The notes under the pieces were generated by a model. That model did not search any database and was not told where the DNA came from. It worked only from the letters and a program-made list of their open reading frames with translations. Below are positions 1-12,179 of a stretch of 64,000 bases of DNA, one piece after another. This DNA comes from Tipula vernalis. Its lineage: Eukaryota > Arthropoda > Insecta > Diptera > Tipulidae. The stretch covers positions 255,607,368-255,671,367 of the forward strand of contig OY282560.1 of assembly GCA_958295665.1 (NCBI GenBank), given 5' to 3'. Every line of letters begins with the position of its first letter. Positions within the stretch are counted from its first letter, which is position 1. The position numbers and the translations under genes are program-made.

Positions 1-415
1 CGATCCGTTGGACATTTTATTTTGATATGCGTTCCAGCGATAGCACCAACGGCCTGATGGAAAACGTATGTGAGCCTGCGCGATTAGCAAATTTGAGGCC
101 TATGCTCTGAAGCTCATCTTCACTAGGCAATACAATAATGTGTTTGATTAAGTTCAATATCATATCCAGCGAACGCCGGGTAATATTGAATACTGTTGTT
201 GTTGGCATGTTAAAAGCAGTACTAACCACATGTTAGCTTGTTCCTGCCGCCAACCAAAACAAAGTAACTCCCAGTTCCATTTGTGGATCAAACCCATGGC
301 GTTTCGACGGATAAAGTTCCACTAATTTTCGGAACGCCTCTTTCGAGACACGTAAGTGTTTTTTATTAACAGTCGGTCCCGTTCTAGTATTGCGTCATAT
401 ATACCGCTCCGCTTC
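1..415 (-). pseudogene. PIF/Harbinger (HARBI1-like) transposase fragment, cut by the window edge
   Basis: The minus strand reads the N-terminal half of a HARBI1-type DDE nuclease: VSKEAFRKLVELYPSK, then MELGVTLFWLAAGTS, a stop, VVSTAFNMPTTTVFNITRRS and FANRAGSHTF. The last 60 bases shift frame by one and read FHQAVGAIAGTHIKIKCP, the start of the catalytic region. There GAIAG stands where the family has GAIDG, so the first catalytic Asp appears lost. In-frame stops lie after YEAERYI and after WLAAGTS. It belongs to a different subfamily from the element at 45-48 kb. The remainder lies outside the window. Confidence 0.75.
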
Positions 416-2895
416 ATAGAGCAATATTTCAACCCCTGATATAAGTTGATATAAATATTATTTTAAATTTATGTATTATTTATATGTATTACAATTTAAA
501 AAAAAACAATTTGCGTTTTTCCAGACACTTCAACAGATCTTTATCGCCATCCATTAATTTGATGCTCAGTTTCATATTTTTATTTGTTAAATAATTTAAC
601 AACAAAAATTGTTTTTTTTTGTCCATTTTATTTATTCATTTAATTAAGATTTTATTTGACCAAGAAAAAAAAACACAGACACAATTTTTTGTTATTATCA
701 GCTGTCAAAATAAGTCAGCAAAATGAATTGGAACGAGTTTACCGACTTATTCAAGATGGCGTCAAATAAGTCAATAAGTTTGAAATAAGTCGGTAATTGG
801 AAAAGACCCTAACTCTTGGTTCTTAGCAAAAGTCGATTGCAAATATTTGCAAAGGAAAATTGTTTTTTTTTACAGGAAATTTTTCATTTACTATGTAAAA
901 AGTTGTATGCTTGACTACTTTTGATTGCAAATCGCATTGTAAATTTGTATATTGTGTGTACCGATATATCATTTTTTTTAATGTGTACTATCTATGTGAA
1001 CGAAAATCAAATAGATTGCCAAACCATAGTTAAGTTAGCGCCTTTCATCGTTATTACAATTTTGTTACACTAAACATCACTATAACTACACGTAAAATAT
1101 GTATGTGTAGTAAAATACGTAAAATTGTATAATTATTTTAACTCGATAAACTTTAAATTCCTTTTATTTTATGTAAACCGGAAACCACCAAATTCCCAAA
1201 CAGGATTTCGCTGTTATTTTGAAGCTGTAATTCGACTCTATAATTTAATTGGGGTGGGTGACCGACAATTTTTGTATGTCGTAATTAATTAGTTTTCAGT
1301 AATAGTTAATTCTTTGACATAAAATTTTTTAAAAATTAATTAATTCTTCGCAAAAAATTTGAATTAATTAATTGTTTAAAAAAAAAATTGATGTCGCAAA
1401 ATTAATCCTGAATTAAAAATGAATTAATTTCATGGTAAAAATTTCGCGAAATTAATTAAATTTTGTCGGCAGAATTAATTTTTGGTGACTTAATTTACTG
1501 AGTTAATATAATTAAATTATACCTAATATTTTTTATTAGTTATAAATTTTTGGTTTTGAAAATAATAAATAATTAATTAAAACAAAAATACAATAGTTTA
1601 CGTTAAACTATAAAACTATAAAACTTACCATTTTGCTTGAGCAAACAATAGACATAAAAATATTTATGAATTCCTCATGTTAGAAGAAAGAGAAAAATAA
1701 ATCAAGGCGAGCAAAAGCACCAAAAATTTGAAACGAATTCCCCCGCTTCGCTTGTTTTTGATACTTACCATTTTGAGAAATACATCAACCTAATAAAAAT
1801 ATTTGTCAGCACACATTATCCAAATATGTATATTATACGCCGTGTAGATATACAAAATCCTCAATACTCAATCCTCATTTTGCGATGAAAATCGCTGCCT
1901 TTGTCCGTTTGGTTAACCTTTAACGAGTTGGAGTTCTGTAATCTAGCTTCGTACTCGATTTTCAGCATAACCATCCTTCGTAAATTAGCGTAACCCTAAA
2001 ACCTGTGGTATTTTTCTTTCAGAAATTGGTTGTCAACCATTGAGAATAATGAGTGTTTAATGCTTATGGTATTATTTAAAATCGCTCAACAGAATATCGG
2101 TATTGTTAACTGTTATCCAGCTGCTAGGCTCAGATGAAATTAGCACGTTACTACTATAGAAGGCACATTTATTAATTTATATACTTCTTTTTATGTGCCA
2201 TGCTATTTTGTAATTTAGCACAACCACAGTTGCTGTTAGCTGCTGATAATTTTCGTTGACCATCTGCAGACTCTAAAATCCTGTCTGATTTTAGCAATAC
2301 CTGAGTCACTGACGTGTCTATGATTAACGGGTTCCACAGACCCAGTCCAGACCTATGCGATCCTAACCAAGGGAACTCAGGTTTGCGTGATATCACGTAG
2401 GGGTAACGTTTTTTGCTTTATTTAGTTTCGTTTGCATGCAGTGGGAATTAAAAACTTAGCCCAGTTAACCTATGCTGGTAACCTTTGAGGAGAATTTTCG
2501 TTTTTGATCAGCTATTCGAACATACCTGATTAGCTATTGTCCTTGGTCCTAAGAAAATTCGCCGAACCATGTTACCTGCATTTTTAATGGGTAAACCGAT
2601 CAGTCGTGTACCTTTGGACTGGATCAGCGTACCTAGTTGCAAATAATATGGAGAACTATTTCTAAGGTCGGTTAAAACATAATTTTATAAATTAAATAAG
2701 TAAATAATGTTTTAATTGATTAGGCACCATGTAATAAAAATACCTATGGTTCGTAAGTTTATTGTTTGGAAATTACCCTGAAATTATTTTGAACATTACA
2801 ATGTTATTTTGAATAAAAACTAATAATTTGTCGATAAAAAACTTAGTGGGTACTATATTTTACGGTTAAAAATATAAATTTTTGTCATATACATA
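416..2895. other. Noncoding AT-rich DNA downstream of mesh
   Basis: I find no gene or readable mobile-element protein. Positions 1240-1510 are unusually rich in AATTAATT-type words, a low-complexity tract. Short runs of T and A occur throughout. Confidence 0.5.
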
Positions 2896-2925
2896 TTTAT
2901 TAAACTTTACAGTTAAACATTTATT
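2896..2925 (-). promoter_or_regulatory. Polyadenylation signals after the alternative mesh exon
   Basis: Two AATAAA hexamers on the minus strand (2920-2925 and 2896-2901) lie just downstream of the TAG of the short mesh isoform. In such AT-rich DNA the hexamer is common by chance, so this is only supporting evidence for a terminal exon. Confidence 0.45.
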
Positions 2926-2930
2926 TGATA

Positions 2931-3091
2931 CTAATTCAGTCGTTCATTTTCTGCTGCCTTTTCTGCTAGCTCTTGCTTGTTCTTAATCCAACAATATGCA
3001 ATGAAAATGATTACTAATAATAACGGTATAATGACTGCCAAAACAATGCCAACAGATGCACCGGCCACTCGGGACGAGTATTCAACTTCTC
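2931..3091 (-). CDS. mesh: mesh exon 8b: remote alternative terminal exon (short isoform)
   Basis: The acceptor TTTCAG ends at 3092. The exon opens with GA, phase 1, exactly what the donor at 24862 needs. It reads EVEYSSRVAG, a helix (ASVGIVLAVIIPLLLVIIFI, then AYCW), and a short charged tail (IKNKQELAEKAAENERLN) before TAG at 2931. That is 52 residues after the shared Arg. The pattern GIxxAVIIPxL in the helix resembles that of exon 8a, suggesting an exon duplication or strong shared constraint. Used with exons 1-7 it gives about 1210 residues lacking the STEV end. AATAAA on the minus strand at 2920-2925 and 2896-2901 supports a true 3' end. Expression is inferred, not shown. Confidence 0.85.
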
Positions 3092-3099
3092 CTGAAAGA

Positions 3100-4740
3100 T
3101 TAAAAAATAATATACATTACTCTAAATCGAAAATAAAAAATTAGAACCATCCGACTCCTCCGACAGCACTTTTCCCACAAAGCGACGTCAAATAAAAAAT
3201 TATCTATACGTCACCAAACTAACCATTTGCTCTTTACAATAATTTTCCGTTATTTTGAGCTGGGAAAATTTGGACACCCCTTCCCCAATATCATAATTGG
3301 TCATAACAATATAATTTCTCTGCTACCAAGCCACCAAATCATAGACTTATAATTAATTATTTATATTATTTAGAACTGCGACTTCACCAAGTCAAGGAAA
3401 CAGTAATTAAAACTTCATTCACCATTTTTCATCTTCGATTTTTTAGAAGTAAGTCCAGTAATTTCCATTATGTATCTCTGATATACTGTTGGAAGTCCGT
3501 TCAGAGCACAAACTCGATGTTAACATTTCTGTTCTGAAGATTTGTGCCGTTTTTTTAGATGACAACATTATGATAGGCACATGGTAATTAGCAGATATAA
3601 TTAAGCAGATATAATCTATTCCATTCGAATAATATAAAGTCAGAACCACTTTTAGACTCAAATGGACCCAAAAGCTAACAAAAACTGGTTATTGGTCTGG
3701 CTTTGGCGCAAAATTTCGAGCAAAATTATCAATATTTGTAAGAATGAGAGGAAAAACAAAAATACAAAAAAATTATGACTGGAAGGGTGCATGAATGGAA
3801 GGATGAACGACGAATGCGGCATTTTTTTAATGGAGGTTTTGTAGTCCAGCCGTCCAGCGTATTCCTGAATACGATAATTCGTTGAGAAATGTGAAAATCT
3901 CGTACAAGCATTTTTCGCGATTACATTGCTTACCCATTTTATCTTGGTTATAGTGGACAAAGTAAGAATTATAAATTGAAAAATTCCAAGATGATTCAAA
4001 GCAGCTCAAACTTTTAACTTTACTGCGCAACGAAAGTTACACGTTACGGTACCAAATAATCCAAAAGTAGTCGGTATTCGGTTACACCTAGGTACGGACA
4101 TTTCTGTTTCCGAGTTAATTTCTACGGACCTAACTATTCTGTTACGATTAAAATCGTTCCTAGTTAGAGTACCTAGTGATTTATTTTTTATTTTTTTTGG
4201 AATGTATAATGTTTAAATTTTGTATAAGTTCAGTAGATAATGTGTACCGTCTTGACCGCACATATACATAAATAAAGAAAATGGCAAGGAACAAATATAC
4301 TGAAGACACTCTTCAGGCTGACTAAGCCGTTGAAGCAAATAGAAATATACTGCAGCCATCAATAATACACCAGCTGAAATATTCAATCACACCCGAAATA
4401 TAGAACATGACACAATTGCTCAGAAGCAGAGCATCTCCTTCGAACACAATAGCATAATAAAAATACTAGCAATGGTCACTGAATAAAAAAAGAAGAATAT
4501 TAAGGAACGATCAAATTGGGTTCAGACAATTTGTCATTGAATGCATATTTCTCACAAATTATAGAACCGCTTTTTGGAAGGCACTCTTTAAAATGTCGAG
4601 GTGTAAACAAAGGAAAGCACAGTGAACAATTTCGCAACTCAAGAGGAGTAGGACAAACCGATGCTTACTGTTTCCACTACTGTTACTTGTGCTGCAACAT
4701 CCAATGGAATACCTTAAGAAGGATTAATGATGTGAAGTAC
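3100..4740. other. Intronic DNA without recognised features
   Basis: Several short open frames here look random, being AT-biased and without motifs. A stretch near 4282 reads ARNKYTEDTLQAD followed by a stop. It faintly resembles the start of a pogo-type helix-turn-helix, but is too short to call. Confidence 0.4.
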
Positions 4741-4749
4741 CGATAAGCA

Positions 4750-5200
4750 ATACAAAGTAAAAAAAACTATTGGACCTAGCACAGAAAATTGGTGTGATAC
4801 TCAACATCAGGAAAATAAATTTTGTAATATAAAACAAAGAAGTTTGGGCTGAACACCAATACAAACCCGTTAAGAACAACCCGTTAAGAACAAATAGGAG
4901 AAGAATACCGCATACATTGGCTGTATATGTACTGTAGAAAGAACGGGCGGCACAAAAGAGGGCAACAGCCTTGGCATTAACAAAGGCCGGAGCAAACTCA
5001 ATATGTTGGACAAAACCTGGAATGCATCTGTCCCGCCAACAACTACTAATGCGAATATTCTGTGAATAAACTGTCTATTACCTGATGTATGGTTGTGAGC
5101 CATGAAAACAAACACAGAAGGTAGCACGAAGCTTCCAGATATTTGTGAATGAAGTTCCAAGAAGTCTAATGAAATTCTTCTGGGGTGACATGTTCTACCA
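4750..5200 (+). pseudogene. RTE/CR1-like LINE reverse transcriptase scrap
   Basis: The plus strand holds disconnected pieces of the C-terminal part of a non-LTR reverse transcriptase: DLAQKIGVILNIRKINFV, INKGRSKLNMLDKTWNAS, and VNEVPRSLMKFFWGDM in another frame. Word order and spacing fit the end of the RT domain of RTE-type elements. Stops and frameshifts separate the pieces. The identification rests on short motifs, so the family is tentative. Confidence 0.5.
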
Positions 5201-6004
5201 TCACTATTTTCGATGTTCGATAGGCTTTGTATCTCTCTTTTCAAGAATGAAATTGTATGCTATTTCCCTTATTTTATTATGTTTTTGTTATTATGCTTTC
5301 GACTTGTTCGATTTATCGTACTATTTCTTCTCCACTTCATCACCAAAAACTTTTTTGCGATACTTTAGCGATTACGATGGAATTAGATAGTATAGGAAAT
5401 TATACTAACAGACGGAGATCGCAATAGATAAAGCGTAATTGAGAAAACGAAAAAAAGAGATACTTTGATGGTAAAACATGTCACCCACCCCTGACCATCC
5501 CAAACGAAGAAACATTAAATCAAACTTTATATCTTTCAAATATAAAAGGTCACCGTTTGCAGAACATGACAAACAATCTTATTTAAATTTGAATTTAAAT
5601 TTGTAAAATCGTAATCATAAAACAGTATCGTAACGGTGTCAACAAATACGCTTGACAAACTATGCATTAAAACACAAATAATTATACTTTTTTGATTCTA
5701 CTACAATTACACGAGAAAAACGAAGACTCGCTTTGCAAGATGTGTATGTACAACTATTTTAATTTTTTTTTTGTTTATAAAATTTAAAATCCTTAAATTC
5801 AAATACAAAAAAATAATAATTTGCGTTATAAGGGCAAGCACAACATACTCGTATATTCTAGAAAGTTTTAAGAAAACCCCATTTAAAAATAATATTGGTA
5901 GAATATTGCAAGGTTGTGAAGTAGGAGCCGCGGAGTTTCTGATTATTTTCGTTTTTTTTAAAGGATTCGGTGTCGGAACCGAAGCTATGAAGAATTGGTG
6001 GTAG

Positions 6005-6202
6005 GGTACCCAACTAAAGGGAAGGGCAATAATTAAAAAGCTACAAAGTAGAGGTATTAAACAATATTTTTGTATGGTTAGATATGTTGAGATATCCTCA
6101 TTTGTTGAGCGTTTCTCAACATACCTAACTATACGAAAATATTGTTTAATATCTCTGCTTTGTAGCTTTTTAATTATTATTTTTCCCTTGTGTTGGGATC
6201 CC
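6005..6202. mobile_element. Foldback element with arms of about 85 bp
   Basis: The left arm starts GGGTACCCAACTAAAGGGAA and the right arm ends CTTGTGTTGGGATCCC. Each arm contains AATAATTAAAAAGCTACAAAG or its complement, with few differences. The loop is about 20-30 bases. No open frame lies inside. A clear target duplication was not found. Confidence 0.7.
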
Positions 6203-7049
6203 TTATCGGCGATATGATTGATATGTATTACAAGGTTGAGGGAACGATTTCCAATATCATAAATATTTAGATTTCGTAAAGAAAAATCGAATTTTTATAA
6301 ATTTTATAAATTTTAAGTTGAACCTTTAATAAATGTGTTTCTGGATTTGCGTTTTGTGGATTTTCCTTTGTGAATTTCTTTGTTTCTGGATTCTCTTTTT
6401 CTGGATTCTCCTTTCGAGATTTTGGGTTTCAACCCTATAATTAAGTTGCAGATGGAGGCGAACATTTTTCCTCAGACTCCCCCCGAAAAATTGGCTCAAC
6501 AAGTTTTTAAAATACTTAAAATAAAGCAGGTTTGATAATAATATTGTTGAATGCGAGATCTGTACCAAGTTAAATTGATAAAGCCATCACTTCAGTCATT
6601 AATTTTGTTAAACTAATTTTGACTGCTAATGGCAGAAGAATGTTCCTTTTTCAATTAGTATTGAACTTTTAACGCCGTAGCACTGTTAAAAACTTAATGT
6701 GCCATTTTACAGTCTACTTCAATCTTAAATCTGACATACTTCTAATAACGACGTAAACTAGATTTTCAACGTTTGCTAAAGTTTTAAGATTCCATATGGA
6801 CATTAGCGAAAGCTAACGAATCTTGCAGAAATCTAAAACTATTTAATATTCAACATAAGTTTTATAAAGAAATTCTTGAGGTACGAGTACATCCTTAGGA
6901 ATAACCACACAAAGCTAGTTATTATTGATCTCGAAACAACCGTAATACGGGCACTCGGGCAGGTCAGACGATTCCTGTATAATCTCTTTCTATAAATTTT
7001 AGCATTTTATTTTCATATGCAAGTATGTAAGTTTATAAATGTGGGACAT

Positions 7050-7150
7050 TTGGTACATTCGATCCTCTTGTGGTAAAAAATGTGGTACACTTTGCAATGT
7101 GGTACAGTTTTCAATGTGGTACGTTAGTTCAAAATGTGGTACAATACCAC
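7050..7150. repeat. Short tandem AATGTGGTAC motif
   Basis: AATGTGGTAC recurs four times at intervals of about 17-20 bases, with unrelated spacers. It is a small degenerate tandem array with no evidence of function. Confidence 0.5.
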
Positions 7151-7483
7151 GCAATCGTGCGCAGTCGTAATAGGGGTTTCCGGGTAACAGTCAACTTATT
7201 ACATCGTAATAAGTGTTTCCCAGAACGAAGGAATCGCCTTTTTTACGACTTATAAAAAACACGTTGTAAAAATGATTCAGGATCTGCTCGATATTATTTG
7301 AGCGATCCATAATTTGTCTATCGTGCACTAACGTTATGAATCTACGCCATTTTGCAACGTGAAAACGCTTTTAATAAAAATAATAATAATAAATATAATA
7401 AATTACATAAAATATTATAGATAGTTATATAATACAACAATTAATATTATTTTGTGAAATAATGAAAATTGTCCAGTGCCCCA

Positions 7484-8460
7484 GGGGGTCAATGGGTCAA
7501 TTCTCGTTCTACGAAAAAACCTAATGAAAAAAAATTTCCATTTTGTTTCCATCAAGTCTTTTTCATTTATAACATTTCATACAACGACAATAAGCGATGC
7601 TCGATGCCCAAATGAAAAATAATCGTGAAAAAACGCTGACTGAATAAATACTGATTTACATTCAACGACAATCGACGTCTGCAAAAACATTGAAACACAA
7701 CATAGGAAAAAGTACAAAGATAAAAAGAGAAAAAATATTCATCTGCTTAAAAAAGTCAATTAAAACCCGAGAAATAAACCCAACAAACCTCGTCTGCTTT
7801 TTTTTTGCAAATGTCGAGTTTCATCTTTTTTCTGTAAAATCGTCGATGCGAGAATAAATAACTATAATAAGGTTACATAAATAAGAGAACCAATCATTTG
7901 CATTGGTTTATGAAATTTTTTGTTTAAATTTACTTTTTATGTGTAAATAAAACGAATTTTTGATTTGACATCTGCATCTGCGAAATTTTTTGAATGTAAA
8001 TCAGTCTTCACCGCTAGATGATACAGCAATTGGTTTAAATATTAGCTAACTAAATGATCAAAGTAGATTTTGGTTAATCAGTTTTCGTCATTGCCTGTCA
8101 CAATATAAAATAAATTATAAAAATGACCAAATTATTTTTAAAACTCAACTAAATTAATTATTTTGAGGCTTTTCTTAAATAAACGGAATAGTTTTTAATA
8201 AATTTACTTATTAGTTAAGTTTAGAGTGAATCATATTATAGTTTCAATGCACATTTAACGCTAAAAATACAAATTTAGTTTTTATAGAATTTTATTTCCA
8301 TATTTATGATGTCGTCACCGCCAAAATGGTTGGTGAGAAAGTTTTATTCATATGAAAAGATTTTGACGTAATTTTTTGCTTTTCAAGGAACATGAATCGG
8401 AAATTTGTATTTCTCACTGAAAATACTTTTCATTATACTTTTCACGGAACGAGAATTGAC
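7484..8460. mobile_element. Short inverted-repeat element, left member of a head-to-head pair
   Basis: The ends carry the family terminus GGGGGTCAAT...AATTCTCGTTCTA on the left and its complement (GAACGAGAATTGAC) on the right. The sequence is largely the reverse complement of 8466-9131, so the two units form one long palindrome separated by only five bases (AACCA). This member is longer because it holds the 356-bp insert at 7650-8005. No open frame. Confidence 0.7.
7650..8005. mobile_element. Nested short inverted-repeat element
   Basis: Bounded by 16-bp inverted repeats, ACTGATTTACATTCAA and TTGAATGTAAATCAGT, with a further related word (CGACGTCTGCA / TGCATCTGCG) inside each end. It is absent from the matching place in the reverse-complement copy at 8466-9131, although about 80 bp present there is missing here. 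Target duplication is not clear. Confidence 0.55.
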
Positions 8461-8465
8461 AACCA

Positions 8466-9131
8466 GGGGGTCAATTCTCGTTCTATGAAAAGTACATTGA
8501 AAAGTGTTTTCAGTGAGAAATACACATTTCCGATTCATGTTCCATGAGAAGGAGAAAAATGACGTCAAAATCTTTTCATATGAATAAAACTTTCTCACCG
8601 ACCATCTTGGCGGTGAGAACATCATAAATATGGAAATAAAATTCTATAAAAACTAAATTTGTATTTTTACCATTAAATGTGCATTGAAACTATAATATGA
8701 TTCACTTTAAACTTAACTAATAAGTAAATCTATTAAAAACTATTCCGTATATTTAAGAAAAGCCTCCAAATAATTAATTTAGTTAAGTTTTAAAAATAAT
8801 TTGGTCAATTTTATAATTTACTTTGTATTTTGACAGCCAATGACAAAAACTGATTAACTAAATCTACTTTATCATTTATTTAGCTAATATTTAAACCAAT
8901 TGTTGTATAAGCTAGCGGAAATATACATGAAACTCGAAAAAATATGTGTTTACAGTGTAGCTTACTATGGAAATAACTTATTCAGCGTTTTTCTCACGAT
9001 TCTTTTTCATTTGGACATCGCGAATCGCTTATTGTCGTTGTGTGAAATGTTATAAATGAAAAAGACTTGATGGAATCAAAATGAAAACTTTTTTTTCATT
9101 AGGTTTTTTCATAGAACGAGAATTGACCCCC
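8466..9131. mobile_element. Short inverted-repeat element, right member of a head-to-head pair
   Basis: A 666-bp unit starting GGGGGTCAATTCTCGTTCTA and ending TAGAACGAGAATTGACCCCC, giving terminal inverted repeats of more than 20 bp. The interior, including the words CGGTGAGAACATCATAAATA and GACGTCAAAATC, matches the left member in reverse complement at roughly nine bases in ten by eye. No coding capacity. Confidence 0.75.
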
Positions 9132-9191
9132 TCAGTACTCCCTTCGAGAAGTTTCTGTGGATTTTTTCTGGAAAAAGGAAACTCATAGGTC

Positions 9192-9356
9192 TTATACCCT
9201 AGACACACTGCGATTTAATAAAACCGATTTAGTGAATTTTTCGAGATTAACCGCAGTGTGTCAACCTCGATATCAGTTAATCCCCTTGTTTTTGCATACA
9301 ATACTTAAACTAGTTTAGATAAATCAGATTTATTAAACTACAGTCTGTCTAGTGCA
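9192..9356. mobile_element. Short element with CTAGACA termini, copy 1
   Basis: The left end is CTAGACACACTGCGATTTAA and the right end is TTAAACTACAGTCTGTCTAG, imperfect inverted repeats. A second copy lies at 55047-55193 in the opposite orientation. Shared interior words are TCGAGATTAA, GTCAACCTCGAT and AACTAGTTTA. Nonautonomous and noncoding. Confidence 0.65.
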
Positions 9357-9759
9357 ATATGGATATTTGTATTTGACCACTACACACTAAAACACAAACA
9401 AACTTGTTTACGGTATTTTGTAGAGAAAAATTTAAACAAATTTAATTTTTGTCATATTCTTTCCTTTTCATTATTACGATTTTTTTTGGCTTTATTTACA
9501 TCACGCGGCGCTTCACATCCAATTATCCAAAGGAATTATTGTTGTAACTTTGTTAAGGAAATACATACGCTTTATTGGTAACATTTGTTAAGTTTATGTC
9601 ACAGCTAAATTAGCAGTGCTACAAATGTCATTTCTATAGCAATGATAAAAGTGTTTTCAGCTGCATTGTTACGAGTATGTGGTTAAGAGATTTGGTTGTA
9701 ATAATTGGTTTTTATTTCGAATTATAACTTAAAAATCAATAAAATTTTATTGATCCAAT

Positions 9760-10244
9760 TTATTTGACTGGGCATCATCTTATGCTCTGTATTTGGTGGG
9801 ACATGAAAGGCGTTGGGTATTACGAGCTACTGAAACCTTCTGAAACTATTAATGCCGAAGTCTAACGACATCAATTAATACGTTTGAAGCGAGCTGTTCA
9901 AGAAACGATCAGAGTGGGAGAATAGACACAATAAATTGATTTTGTAGCATGACAACGCAAAACCACATACTGCAAGGGTCGTTAAAACCTACCTAGATGG
10001 ATAGGACTGGGAAGTTCTATCCCACCCGCTATATTCGGCGGGCATGGCTCTTTCGGATTACTATTTATTCCGGTCGATGCAGTCAGCCCTTCAAGACGTA
10101 CTATTCACATCTTATGAAAGTATTAAAAATTGGCTTGACGAATGGATCGCCTCAAAAGACGACAACTTTTTCAGAAAGGGAATCCGTGAACTGCCCAAAA
10201 GATGGACGAAGGTTGTGGCTGCTGATGGAGCATACTTTGAATAA
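9760..10244 (+). pseudogene. Mariner-family transposase, C-terminal half, inactivated
   Basis: The plus strand keeps the three aspartates of the mariner DD34D site in order: WWDMKG (about 9807), HDNAKPHTA (about 9952) and ALSDYYLF (about 10047). The conserved C-terminal run (WLDEWIASKDDNFFRKGIRE, LPKRW) leads to a stop at 10244. The N-terminal DNA-binding half is missing. At least three in-frame stops and one or two frameshifts lie between the first two aspartates. Terminal inverted repeats were not identified with confidence. AAAAAACGGAACTTACTTTT near 10292 looks like a degenerate mariner end. Confidence 0.85.
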
Positions 10245-10329
10245 TGTACCACTTTTATATACTTGCTAAATAAACATGTAATTTCAACCAAAAAAACGGA
10301 ACTTACTTTTACATATACCCAATATGTAC

Positions 10330-10490
10330 ATATTTGCAAAATAAATTTTGTCGCCCAAGAGAGTGGATTTTAATTATTTATTATTTGGTAACATTTTGAA
10401 TCAATTAATTTTTCTGCAAACCTTATACTTTCTGAAACATTTGCTAAATGAATTTTCTGGCCCAAGGAGTGGCCTGGTGGTCGATTCTGT
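10330..10490. repeat. Dispersed repeat copy, related to 12700-12860
   Basis: The order of words AAACCTTATA, ACATTTGC, AAATTTT and GGAGTGGC is shared, with considerable divergence, with 12700-12790. A related piece of about 100 bp (GGCCGATTTG, CTCCCAATTTAT, AACCATCTGG) occurs twice, at 12430-12510 and 12795-12870. No coding potential. Confidence 0.4.
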
Positions 10491-10499
10491 TTTCGTTAA

Positions 10500-11538
10500 A
10501 AAAATGAAATGCAAAATAGCTCTGTGTAAACCAAGCTCCAATTTGAATTAATTTTTTATAGTTTGCGCCTACTCCGAAATTTAAATATATAAATTTTTTT
10601 AACGAAGAAACAGTAAACGACAAATAATTATTCGTTTACACAAGACACTTATTTATCGACATTTTGATTAAGAGCCTGAATTTACAGCTGCAGTAATTTT
10701 TGTGGGGCTATAAGTGACTAACTTATGTGCGCAAGTTGATAAGTATCCTATGTTAATTAAGTTATGCAACTATAATGAACGCAATTCGATACTACCAATA
10801 TTTTTTTTTAGGCTTTATCTGTTTTTTTAATAAAGTATACAGTAGTTTTGTTGTAACATTTAAATGGCGATCATCTATTTGAGGGATTTGTATAATTTGA
10901 TATTTTACACAGAAGTTTTGTACATTCACACTTACAAAATTTGATTTTTAAAGTTCGTACTAAGACAAAGTACAAGAGAGTTTGAAATACACAATATTGA
11001 AATGTTTATAAAATAATTCTGATAGAACAATAAAGATAAGTTATCTCGAAATTTGTAATCTTAAAAAGTCCAAACAATTACTAATTTCAACAATTTCACC
11101 AGTATTTGTCAATTTTTATGAAAATGGGATAGTAAGAATTTCATAAAATTTAAAATGTTTCATATAGTTTCAAGTTGAAACTATTTTCTAATTTTCTTTA
11201 TTTTGTAATGTCTAGAATCTGAAGAATATTCAAATACCGATCATATTCTAAGCGTGTGAAGCGTTATTCTGAAAACAATAAAACAACGTTTCTTATAGTT
11301 GGTAAAACTAAAATTAATTTACTATTAGTAAAGTAAATTTAATTTACTACTTTGAAATTCGAATTTTTAAATGTAGCTGTTTCGAAAAACTATTTGTATT
11401 CTGATTTTAAGAATTCAAGAAATTTGAACCTAAAACCATTATACAACAATGTGAATTAAAAATTTGGAAAATGAACAAAAGTTCTTTCTTTTTTTCAATA
11501 CCTTCATAAACTATGAACACTACCAAGTTTGCTGGGGT
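10500..11538. other. Intronic DNA without recognised features
   Basis: AT-rich, no gene-like frame. A small inverted pair of TAGTAAATTAATTT-like words occurs near 11310-11345. Confidence 0.4.
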
Positions 11539-11545
11539 CTCATAT

Positions 11546-11883
11546 CACAGAAGAAAGATTAACCAGAACAGTCATAACGCTGTTTTTGTATGGAAAAATT
11601 TGGACTCATTTTTTTGACCTTGATTTGCCGAAGGTAAGAGAAAGTTGGGTTATGTATTCTTTGGTTTACTGGTTTTTATTTGAAATAATAAAAATTGAGA
11701 ATCCTTAACAGTATAGTTAGTGAAATTATATGACAAGTTTTGTTTTGACAGCATAATTTGTATTAAATATTCCAAAAATTCATAACATTCGAAAATAATT
11801 ATACTTCAATGTCCAAAAAAGAAGGTAAGATGAAAAAAAATTTGATCCACGCAATGTCTATTCTGGTTAATCTTTCTTCTGTG
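11546..11883. mobile_element. 338-bp terminal-inverted-repeat element with 7-bp target duplication, copy 1
   Basis: The left end is CACAGAAGAAAGATTAACCA and the right end is TGGTTAATCTTTCTTCTGTG. The inverted repeats run about 26 bp with one mismatch. The direct repeat CTCATAT flanks both sides (11539-11545 and 11884-11890), a 7-bp target-site duplication. A nearly identical copy is at 47832-48170. No open frame, so it must have been moved by an enzyme supplied elsewhere. Confidence 0.9.
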
Positions 11884-12179
11884 CTCATATACTACAAAAG
11901 ATTGAAGTACGTTGATTGCGGTCAACAACCCTTTGCGATTTTGGACACAACTTTTGGTATATGATCGGTAAATCGGTACATCGCGCGCTTTCAGGTCCGC
12001 CAACTGTTGTTAACATGTTGTATTCTGAATGCAAACGATTTATCGAAAATTTCATGGCAATGTGATAGATCGATAGTAATTTTTTCTATTAGTAAATTTT
12101 CAAATCCAACATGTTGCGAGAACTGAAAGAGCCCATTAATACATGCATTTAAATAATTTTCTCACCACAAAAATTGTCA

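Noticed and set aside
4282..4400. ARNKYTEDTLQAD..., similar to the start of a pogo-type DNA-binding domain
   Set aside because: Only about 13 residues before a stop and no downstream catalytic domain within reach.
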